IMG/VR virus record: IMGVR_UViG_3300042391_000634
Span: 1 to 64,000 of that record
Reading direction: 5' to 3' (one strand)
DNA from: a virus
DNA length: 64,000 nt
Below the pieces are notes generated by a model. The model did no database searches. It had not been told where the DNA came from and saw only the letters and a program-made list of their open reading frames with translations. The position numbers and the translations under genes are program-made. Below are positions 57,799 to 64,000 of the stretch, in pieces; within the stretch, counting starts at the first letter, position 1; every line of letters begins with the position of its first letter.

Positions 57799-59133
57799 AT
57801 GAAAATTGTATATGGTTATGATATAATGACCTTTAATGGCCCATTACCAAATTGTCTTAATCCAAAATTTATACCAACAATTTACGAAGGTTCTAAATAT
57901 GACTATCGTAAATCATACCACTATTTTAATGAAAAATGGAAATGTGATTTTGCGGTTTTTAATAGTCACGATTACAATAAAATTATAGATTATAAATCAG
58001 TTTATGAAATTGTAAAAGATAGAAATAATAACAATGACTATAAATGGTTTTACATTGTTGAACCTCATTCAGGATTAGATCTATTTTTTGGACAACACTC
58101 AACACATAATGAATTTGCTTTAAATTTTATATCGGATAATGTTATAGATGAAATTGTTAATTATAACGGTAACTTATTAATTAATTATACCGTTGACGGA
58201 GGACTTGGAATTAATTTAAAGAACTTTCAAAAAATAGTTGATTTTACAAGAGGAAAAAATATACCTGACGAAAAGGTTTATTTTATTTTTGCGGATTATA
58301 AACTCAAAAGAAATTTTGAAAAAATAAATGTTGGATATAAGGTATTAGATTTTAATTTTTATTTAATTTTTAAATCGCACGAATTTAATCACATTTATAA
58401 TCAATCTGTTGTTCAACCAGATGATTATATAAACCACATTAAGGAAGATAAGAAAGATTTCTTGATGTTAACCAGACATTGGAAACAACATAGAGTATTC
58501 TTAATCAATAAATTACATCGTTTAGGTTTAGATAAAAGTTTAATATCTTGGGAAAAATCATACTATGATGATAGAATGATAAATGAACTATTCAAATATG
58601 ATGAAAATAAAGAACTTGCAAATTTATTAAAAACAGAATCAAGACATGTTGATGTGGCAGATTTGGTAAACGTATCAGGATATGGTTTTGAAAATAAAGA
58701 AATGTATTTGAACACCTATATTAGTATTGTCACCGAATCTATATTTTTTCAAAATGATAATATAGATTTTTTAACGGGGTTTCTATCTGAAAAAATATGG
58801 AAACCAATAGGTCACTGCCAACCTTTTATTTTGGCCGCTCCGTCAAAATCATTAGAATATATAAAAAATAGATTTGGGTTTAAAACATTTCATCCTTTTA
58901 TTGATGAAACATACGATACGGTTAATGATGACATGGAAAGATTAAATCTGATACAAAGTGAAATTGATAGATTCTCTAAAAAAACAAAAGAAGAGAAAGT
59001 TCAATTTTTAAATGATGTAAAAGACATATGTATTTACAATCAAAAACTATTTTTAAAATACGGTAAAAATTACGAATTACCGTTAGATGAAAATGTAGAG
59101 TTAAAGAAGGTCTACGATTTCCTTTCTACTTAG
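57799..59133 (+). CDS. Glycosyltransferase-like protein
   Basis: 444 aa. The C-terminal half has ISIVTESIFFQNDNIDFLTG, FLSEKIWKPIGHCQPFILA and FKTFHPFIDETYD, the pattern of a phage- and bacteria-borne family related to fucosyltransferase-type (GT-B) enzymes (TEKxxKPIxxxxPF). The N-terminal half lacks a clear motif. Probably transfers a sugar, perhaps the heptose made nearby. Confidence 0.65.
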   Translation: MKIVYGYDIMTFNGPLPNCLNPKFIPTIYEGSKYDYRKSYHYFNEKWKCDFAVFNSHDYNKIIDYKSVYEIVKDRNNNNDYKWFYIVEPHSGLDLFFGQHSTHNEFALNFISDNVIDEIVNYNGNLLINYTVDGGLGINLKNFQKIVDFTRGKNIPDEKVYFIFADYKLKRNFEKINVGYKVLDFNFYLIFKSHEFNHIYNQSVVQPDDYINHIKEDKKDFLMLTRHWKQHRVFLINKLHRLGLDKSLISWEKSYYDDRMINELFKYDENKELANLLKTESRHVDVADLVNVSGYGFENKEMYLNTYISIVTESIFFQNDNIDFLTGFLSEKIWKPIGHCQPFILAAPSKSLEYIKNRFGFKTFHPFIDETYDTVNDDMERLNLIQSEIDRFSKKTKEEKVQFLNDVKDICIYNQKLFLKYGKNYELPLDENVELKKVYDFLST

Positions 59134-59142
59134 ATATTTATA
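59133..59142 (+). promoter_or_regulatory. Late-type motif GATATTTATA
   Basis: Exact motif, 13 bases before GTG 59156; supports the non-ATG start. Confidence 0.55.
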
Positions 59143-59155
59143 ATAAACAAGTTTT

Positions 59156-59584
59156 GTGAGAATATTAATATCAGAAGGTCAATTAGAGAATTTAAAGAAA
59201 TCGGTTAAGAAAATACATTGTTCTGAATGTGGGTGGGAATGGGATTTATCTGATAGTGGAAATGACCCTTACACTTGTCACAAATGTGGTCATGTTAATG
59301 AAGAACAAGAGGTTGACGAAAGAAGTCGTAGTTTTGCATTTACAAGAAAAAAACGATTATTTAGTAAACCAGAAAGAATGTCCAATCCTTTAAGATATAA
59401 ACTTGCAGATAGACTTGAGGAATATAGACCACTTACCGATATACAAATTAAAAGTATTGAGGACCTTAATAAGGATGCCAAATTCCTAACTTGTAAGAAT
59501 TGTAGAAAGAAATTTACCCAAACAACATACAAAAAGAAGAAGTCTTTACCTATATGTCCTTATTGTGGGACACATAACAAATAG
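59156..59584 (+). CDS. Leader-like protein with two zinc ribbons
   Basis: 142 aa from GTG 59156. Starts MRILISEGQLENLKK (S-E form of the ITExQL leader). First zinc ribbon CSECGWEWDLSDSGNDPYTC with HKCGH (~22-48); second CKNCRKKFTQ...CPYCG near the end. A Ser/Arg-rich central part (RSRSFAFTRKKRLF). Similar double-ribbon proteins occur in large phages; role unknown. Confidence 0.65.
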   Translation: MRILISEGQLENLKKSVKKIHCSECGWEWDLSDSGNDPYTCHKCGHVNEEQEVDERSRSFAFTRKKRLFSKPERMSNPLRYKLADRLEEYRPLTDIQIKSIEDLNKDAKFLTCKNCRKKFTQTTYKKKKSLPICPYCGTHNK

Positions 59585-59624
59585 TATAATTAAAATAAAA
59601 TTATACAAATATTTTTTTATTTTT

Positions 59625-59655
59625 TTTGGATATTCCAATAATATCCATATCTTTG
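59625..59655 (+). promoter_or_regulatory. Bacteroidota-type promoter with GATATTCC element
   Basis: TTTG (59625-59628), then GATATTCC, 19 bases in total, TATCTTTG (59648-59655). Confidence 0.8.
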
Positions 59656-59673
59656 TGTTCTAAATTAAAAATT

Positions 59674-60084
59674 ATGAAAAAATCAACACTTAGTTTATTG
59701 ATGTTATTGTTATTTGGGAACTTATTTTCCCAAACTTATGTTATTAATGTTAAAAATGTTCAAAAGTTTGAACATTCAATGATGGAGACAAATAAGGCCA
59801 TTGTGGAAGATAAAGTAACATACAAAGAATCGGGCACCGCCAATTCTAAATATATTTTTGATTTAAATAAAATGAAATTATTCAGAAATATGAACGGATT
59901 GGAGGGTGAATTTGATATTGTAGAAAAAAAGTCAGATAATTCAATATTCAATATTTGGGTTAAGTTTCCTAATGATGTATACGTGAATTATGTCTTTCAA
60001 AAAGAGGACGATAATTTTAAAACTTTATTCTGTAGATGGTCTAAAGAAGATAAAATTGTTGGGTGGTTTGATAGAACACTATAA
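59674..60084 (+). CDS. Exported small protein
   Basis: 136 aa from ATG 59674. Signal peptide MKKSTLSLLMLLLFGNLFSQ with a likely signal peptidase I site after FSQ. Beta-rich mature part. Paired in style with the exported protein at 60781 (near-identical promoter and leader). Function unknown. Confidence 0.7.
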   Translation: MKKSTLSLLMLLLFGNLFSQTYVINVKNVQKFEHSMMETNKAIVEDKVTYKESGTANSKYIFDLNKMKLFRNMNGLEGEFDIVEKKSDNSIFNIWVKFPNDVYVNYVFQKEDDNFKTLFCRWSKEDKIVGWFDRTL

Positions 60085-60115
60085 TAAAAAAAAGGAGTCA
60101 ATTGACTCCTTTTTT
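60084..60115. terminator. Bidirectional terminator
   Basis: GGAGTCAATTGACTCC with A-run and T-run on either side, between convergent genes. Confidence 0.85.
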
Positions 60116-60119
60116 AATT

Positions 60120-60686
60120 CTAACCATTTGTCATTTTACCTTTTTGATAATCTAATAATTTACTTAATGATACCCAATATTGATCCATTGTTATATTTAA
60201 AACCTCTACATTAAAAAGTCTATGTAATGTATTTGTATAATCTTTATTAATATCTCTTTCATCCATTTTTTGTAAAAGTCTTGCTGACATTCCTTTAATT
60301 GCTTTAGATGGTAGGTTATATTGTGCCGCAACGTCCAAGAAAGCCCAAATAGAACCAAGAATATATTTGAAGTTATTTGGTTTGGTTGGGTCTTTTTGCA
60401 TTTGAGCGTTAGCTTCTTGAGCTAAACCTGTTAAATCTAAACCCATAGATTTTAAAACTACCTCAGGTCTACTTCCCGTTTGGAAATTTATAAACTTATT
60501 AATATCCTCATTACTTTTTATAAGTGGTAACCTATAAACTTTACCTTGTTGGTCTTTAAAAAGTTGTTCATCAGGGGTTTGTTGAGGTGCTGCCGGTTTT
60601 GCCACAGGAGCCGTTTGTTCTTTTATAACCTTATTGATCATTAGTTTTAACTGTGATTCGGTTAATCTTACTATTTTTTTGGACAT
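60120..60686 (-). CDS. Leader-bearing hypothetical protein
   Basis: 188 aa from ATG 60686, where a late-type motif lies upstream. Leader MSKKIVRLTESQLKLMINKV then IKEQ (I-K-E), followed by a Pro/Ala linker (APVAKPAAPQQTPDEQ) and a helical body. Leader nearly the same as that at 62181. Possibly a virion protein. Confidence 0.65.
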   Translation of the reverse strand: MSKKIVRLTESQLKLMINKVIKEQTAPVAKPAAPQQTPDEQLFKDQQGKVYRLPLIKSNEDINKFINFQTGSRPEVVLKSMGLDLTGLAQEANAQMQKDPTKPNNFKYILGSIWAFLDVAAQYNLPSKAIKGMSARLLQKMDERDINKDYTNTLHRLFNVEVLNITMDQYWVSLSKLLDYQKGKMTNG

Positions 60687-60697
60687 AAATCTTTTAA

Positions 60698-60705
60698 TAT
60701 AAATA
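60698..60705 (-). promoter_or_regulatory. Late-type motif TATTTATA (minus strand)
   Basis: 11 bases before ATG 60686 on the minus strand. Confidence 0.5.
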
Positions 60706-60731
60706 GTTAATATTTTAAAAAAAAACATTTT

Positions 60732-60762
60732 TTTGGATATTCCAAATATATTATTACCTTTG
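60732..60762 (+). promoter_or_regulatory. Bacteroidota-type promoter with GATATTCC element
   Basis: TTTG (60732-60735), then GATATTCC, 19 bases in total, TACCTTTG (60755-60762). Part of the inverted repeat TTTGGATATTCCAAA. Confidence 0.8.
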
Positions 60763-60780
60763 TGTCCTAAATTAAAAATT

Positions 60781-61113
60781 ATGAAAAAAGTATTTCTATT
60801 ATTGTTTTTAAGTTTTTCTATAATTAGTTGTTTTTCACAGACCATTAGTGAGAATGACATTGGGAAATGTATGGATAGTATTTTCAAATGTCACATTACT
60901 ATGTGGGTAACAGAAATTCAACCAAACGGTGAAAAAAAATTAATTTGGATTAGTTACTATAAGTTTGAAAACAACAAATTACTCACATTATTTGCAGATG
61001 AAAAGGAACTACAAAAAATATTACTTACAATCAAGAGCAACCCTCCATCTGGTTGCCCCATTAGGACTGACGTTGATAACTTTAATCGTATCAAGACCAT
61101 TTATTTTTGGTAA
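60781..61113 (+). CDS. Exported small protein
   Basis: 110 aa from ATG 60781. Signal MKKVFLLLFLSFSIISCFSQ; the Cys could make it a lipoprotein, or FSQ a cleaved secreted protein. Mature part has two Cys. Its 3' end overlaps the convergent gene at 61021 by 93 bases, which is unusual. Confidence 0.65.
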   Translation: MKKVFLLLFLSFSIISCFSQTISENDIGKCMDSIFKCHITMWVTEIQPNGEKKLIWISYYKFENNKLLTLFADEKELQKILLTIKSNPPSGCPIRTDVDNFNRIKTIYFW

Positions 61114-62181
61114 TTCAAATTTTTGATAGGTTTTACCTATTTTAGATGTTAGATATCCCCATTTAAAATCTGTACCTAACGATTTTAATAATTTTCTAAT
61201 ATTTTTTCCTTTTGTATCAAAAGTATTAAATGCATCCATATATTCTTGATTAGGGGAATGTCCTATGGGTCCAAATGTATTTTTAAATGATTCATTTAAT
61301 CCCCATTCTTCATTTTTTAGTGCAGACATTAATCTTGGGTCATTTAATTGTATTTGTTCAAATGTTGTATCATAAAAATAATCCGGTAATGTTCCACCAG
61401 AACCGAATTTATTTAATAATGCGGTTCCTATTAACATTCTTATATCATCATCACCACCCTCTCCTGAGAATCCTTTATATCCGTATATTTTATTATTATA
61501 CTCAGCAATTAAAATATCAGGCATTGTAATGGAATGTAAAGATATGTTCGCCATACCCTCACCTCTTCCAATGTTGTATTCTAAAACTTGGGTAAAATTA
61601 TTAATCGACGACGCGTAGGCACCGTCTGCTTCTATTGGTTTTGCGTTACAGTATTCTTTTACATCATATTTCTTTTCTTCTTTTTGTCCTAATCCGGATA
61701 ATTTTAATATAACATACTGCCATTTAGTGTATTTTTCATCTTTAGAATTACCATTTTCAGCATCCCATTCGTCTCCCTGACTCCCCATATCTTTTGGTTG
61801 AAAAGTCACATTTTGAGGTAATTTTCCTTTTAAATATGTTATTGTATTATTTATTCTATATTTTGATAAATCACCAGGATTTAAACCGACACCTCTATTT
61901 GGAACTTTAGATTCCGACCCTTCAACATAAACCACAAATTTTTGATTTTGAGGATAATCCTTAATATCGTTTTTAATTGAGCTTATTGCATTATCAATTT
62001 CTGAAGTATTTGTTAGTTTATATTGACCACTTTCAAAAGAGTTAGTTATGTTATAATTTTTAGTAGATGAGTTGGTAATTACAGATGGTAATTCTGTTTT
62101 AACAATTCGTTGCTCCTTAATGATTCTTTTAACCATTAACTTCAACTGAGACTCCTTAATTCTTATTACTTTTTTGGACAT
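61021..62181 (-). CDS. Leader-bearing protein with OmpA-like segment
   Basis: 386 aa. Leader MSKKVIRIKESQLKLMVKRI then IKEQ (I-K-E). Residues ~80-155 include FVVYVEGSESKVPN...LNPGDLSKYRINNTITYLKG, resembling an OmpA-type peptidoglycan-binding domain (VxGxxS...LSxxRAxxVxxYL). The remaining ~200 residues are unassigned. Could bind the cell wall from the virion. Confidence 0.55.
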   Translation of the reverse strand: MSKKVIRIKESQLKLMVKRIIKEQRIVKTELPSVITNSSTKNYNITNSFESGQYKLTNTSEIDNAISSIKNDIKDYPQNQKFVVYVEGSESKVPNRGVGLNPGDLSKYRINNTITYLKGKLPQNVTFQPKDMGSQGDEWDAENGNSKDEKYTKWQYVILKLSGLGQKEEKKYDVKEYCNAKPIEADGAYASSINNFTQVLEYNIGRGEGMANISLHSITMPDILIAEYNNKIYGYKGFSGEGGDDDIRMLIGTALLNKFGSGGTLPDYFYDTTFEQIQLNDPRLMSALKNEEWGLNESFKNTFGPIGHSPNQEYMDAFNTFDTKGKNIRKLLKSLGTDFKWGYLTSKIGKTYQKFELPKINGLDTIKVINVSPNGATRWRVALDCK

Positions 62182-62192
62182 AAAACTTTATA

Positions 62193-62200
62193 TATAAATA
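62193..62200 (-). promoter_or_regulatory. Late-type motif TATTTATA (minus strand)
   Basis: 11 bases before ATG 62181 on the minus strand. Confidence 0.5.
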
Positions 62201-62216
62201 CTATTGTTTTTATAAT

Positions 62217-62226
62217 GGTATTTATA
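62217..62226 (+). promoter_or_regulatory. Late-type motif GGTATTTATA
   Basis: 14 bases before ATG 62241 of the endolysin gene. Confidence 0.6.
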
Positions 62227-62240
62227 ATAAAAGAAAGACT

Positions 62241-63083
62241 ATGTTACTAAAATTAGGATCTGAAGGAGAAGACGTTAAAAAACTCCAAATTAAGTTAGGG
62301 GTTGACCCAATAGGTAAGTTCGGACCAAAGACTGAATCTGCAGTAAAATCATTTCAAACAAAACATGGAATAACGCCCGACGGTATTGTGGGTGACGGAA
62401 CGTGGTCTAAAATGTTCACAGAAGGGACAGTAAGTGCACCTACGGTAATTACAGAACCAGCACCAATTAAGAGTGTGGGTGGTTTAAAATTAGAGGGATT
62501 AAGGGGTCATATACCTGATGCGGTAATTGCTCAAATTCCCGATACGGCGGCCAAATTTGAAATCAATACCCCATTAAGACTTGCACATTTCTTGGCTCAA
62601 TGTGGTCACGAAAGTGGTGGATTTAGACTTACAAAAGAAAATTTAAATTATTCGGCAAAAGGATTAAACGGGACATTTAAAAAGTATTTCCCAACACTTG
62701 AGTCAGCAACACCTTACGAAAGAAAACCAGAAAAGATTGCAAATAAGGTATATGGTGGAAGAATGGGAAATGGTCCTGAATCTTCAGGAGACGGTGCTAA
62801 ATTCTGTGGTCGTGGTTATATTCAATTAACAGGTAAAGACAACTACACTGCATTTGGTAAGTCAATCAATGAAGATATGTCGGCCAATCCCGATAAAGTG
62901 GCATCATCTTATGCTTTATTATCGGCGGCTTGGTTCTTTAATAAGAACGGATTACATAAAATGGCCGATGGTGGGGCAACTGATGCGGTTGTAACATCTA
63001 TCACCAAACGAGTTAATGGTGGAACAATTGGTTTACCTGACCGTATTAAACACTTTAAAGAATACTATTCATTGTTATCATAA
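62241..63083 (+). CDS. Endolysin: PG-binding plus GH19 lysozyme/chitinase
   Basis: 280 aa. N-terminal PG_binding_1 domain (1-58: VKKLQIKLGV...KFGPKTESAVKSFQ...DGIVGDGTW), short linker, GH19 domain from ~85. Seen: HFLAQCGHESGGF with the catalytic Glu at ~124, RMGNGPESSGDGAKFCGRGY and IQLTGKDNY. Cuts peptidoglycan for host lysis. No signal peptide, so a holin or membrane partner is expected outside the window. No leader, unlike the glucosaminidase. Confidence 0.95.
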   Translation: MLLKLGSEGEDVKKLQIKLGVDPIGKFGPKTESAVKSFQTKHGITPDGIVGDGTWSKMFTEGTVSAPTVITEPAPIKSVGGLKLEGLRGHIPDAVIAQIPDTAAKFEINTPLRLAHFLAQCGHESGGFRLTKENLNYSAKGLNGTFKKYFPTLESATPYERKPEKIANKVYGGRMGNGPESSGDGAKFCGRGYIQLTGKDNYTAFGKSINEDMSANPDKVASSYALLSAAWFFNKNGLHKMADGGATDAVVTSITKRVNGGTIGLPDRIKHFKEYYSLLS

Positions 63084-63111
63084 AAAAAGGGACCATTACG
63101 GTCCCTTTTTC
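63082..63111. terminator. Bidirectional terminator
   Basis: GGGACC-ATTAC-GGTCCC with A7 and T5 flanks between convergent genes. Confidence 0.85.
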
Positions 63112-63113
63112 AT

Positions 63114-64000
63114 TTAGTATGTTTCTCTTATATCTACATCCGTTTCAGGATTAAAATCTGTAATTCTTTGTGTATCATTATCCTCATCATCATTTTTTGG
63201 GTGCATTTTACTACTTAATTCATCCCATTTTTTTGCACCAATAAAATGACCTTTACCTAATTCATTTTCATCATTAACGGGATATACACAATAAAGTGTC
63301 GTATTATCAATATCACCGTTATTTTTTACATATGATTCAACCAAATAATCTTTACCTTGGTCGTCAACATAAAGTAATGTGTTATTTTCATTATATGGAG
63401 GTTCAAATGTGATACCATCATGAATAACCCAATTGTTTTTACCAAAATGATATAAACCAAAACTTTTTTTATTCACTTTACTGTTAAGTAATTGAATTAG
63501 AGGATTATCAATACTGGATCTGGCAACAATGAATTCCTCTCTCATCAAATGTTGATAGATAATACCAACACCCAAATCGGACATATTTTGGTTTACAATT
63601 CTACCATTTTCGTCTAATCTTGAACCTAAAGATTTTATATGTTTATTTAATAAATTAAACTCACTACCAATCATTTTTATAGTTTTCATTAATTCATATG
63701 ATTGGAATTTATCAATAACGTCTCTTGATGTTGTTGTTAAAATATAAAGTTCTCTTAAGTCGAGGTCCATACTTAACCAAGACCTTTCGGTTTTAATTGT
63801 ACCGCCTCTTTCAATATAAGCCTTTTTAATTTCTCTTCTTGCTGCTGCGAATTCGTTTCTTCCTGGTGTTTCAGAAATTCTACTTATTGTGTCTTTATTT
63901 AACAATTCACCTTCATCATATTTAATGTATGTCTCAAATTTCTCTCTATGTTCCGACAACTGAGGATATAATTGAACTACTTGTTCCCATGTTTTTGTAT
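63114..64000 (-). CDS. Hypothetical protein, 5' end beyond the window
   Basis: At least 295 aa. The frame stays open to the window edge (TKTWEQVVQLYPQLSEHREK lies upstream of an internal TTG), so the N-terminus is missing. Helical first half, then a beta-type part with YHFGKNNWVIHDGITFEPPY. Acidic C-terminus (NDDEDNDTQ). Possibly structural; no family recognised. Confidence 0.65.
   Translation of the reverse strand, partial: TKTWEQVVQLYPQLSEHREKFETYIKYDEGELLNKDTISRISETPGRNEFAAARREIKKAYIERGGTIKTERSWLSMDLDLRELYILTTTSRDVIDKFQSYELMKTIKMIGSEFNLLNKHIKSLGSRLDENGRIVNQNMSDLGVGIIYQHLMREEFIVARSSIDNPLIQLLNSKVNKKSFGLYHFGKNNWVIHDGITFEPPYNENNTLLYVDDQGKDYLVESYVKNNGDIDNTTLYCVYPVNDENELGKGHFIGAKKWDELSSKMHPKNDDEDNDTQRITDFNPETDVDIRETY

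Noticed and set aside
4356-62226. Direct identification of the late-type motif as a T4 late promoter
   Set aside because: The sense strand reads TATTTATA and not TATAAATA, and it sits too close to the start codon for a T4-like start site.
1-64000. tRNA or rRNA genes
   Set aside because: No cloverleaf or rRNA-like segment was recognised by eye; a covariance search such as tRNAscan would settle this.

Overview
The window looks like part of a large tailed-phage genome whose host belongs to the Bacteroidota, most likely a Flavobacterium relative. It is AT-rich. Many genes sit behind the Bacteroidota-type promoter TTTG-N19/20-TAnnTTTG, often with almost no leader. The window carries phage-type lysis enzymes (a PG-binding plus GH19 endolysin and a glucosaminidase), HNH, GIY-YIG and PD-(D/E)XK-like nucleases, and dozens of very small overlapping genes. 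No terminase, portal, capsid or polymerase gene is visible, so this is accessory, early and virion-cargo territory. Family names below are recognised from sequence motifs by eye; no database search was run.

Layout. (1) 1-4.4 kb: the 3' end of a Thr-rich structural gene, then a coupled sugar-type cluster (BKACE/DUF849, NeuD-like acyltransferase, DegT-like protein, glycosyltransferase-like protein). (2) 3.3-17.5 kb: a dense array of tiny genes, about 22 of which encode proteins that begin with the same short tag, M-x-x-FKF(F/L), followed by unrelated bodies. Several of those bodies carry a ribosome-modulation-factor-like motif. (3) 4.5-26.5 kb and 40.6-50.6 kb: genes beginning MKLxDIxxE or with an I(T/S)ExQLxxIIxEQ leader. 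They include a repeated 'KALxKG' domain family, nucleases, ADP-ribosyltransferase-like proteins, an alpha/beta hydrolase and a glucosaminidase. (4) 24.8-25.6 kb: a non-coding island with three related GC-rich hairpins. (5) 26.7-40.2 kb, minus strand: small early-type genes, each unit with its own promoter and terminator, separated by eight intergenic modules that share ordered repeat elements around divergent segments. (6) 51-55.6 kb: a lipoprotein and a minus-strand operon for NDP-heptose synthesis. (7) 55.6-64 kb: leader-bearing late-type proteins, a glycosyltransferase-like protein, secreted proteins and the endolysin.

Two expression classes are visible. Host-type promoters drive the minus-strand block and the exported proteins. 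A second motif, GATATTTATA placed about 4-20 bases before the start codon, marks some two dozen other genes, mostly those with leader-type N-termini, and is a candidate phage late promoter.

The main inference is that the window encodes virion cargo. The MKLxDIxxE leaders match the (I/L)-x-E cleavage rule of T4-type prohead proteases and resemble T4 capsid-targeting sequences. The multi-domain KALxKG proteins repeat that signature (I/L/V-N-E) between domains, as a cleavable polyprotein would. The FKF tag is a second, apparently undescribed address-like tag. The intergenic repeat modules of the minus-strand block are a separate unexplained system.
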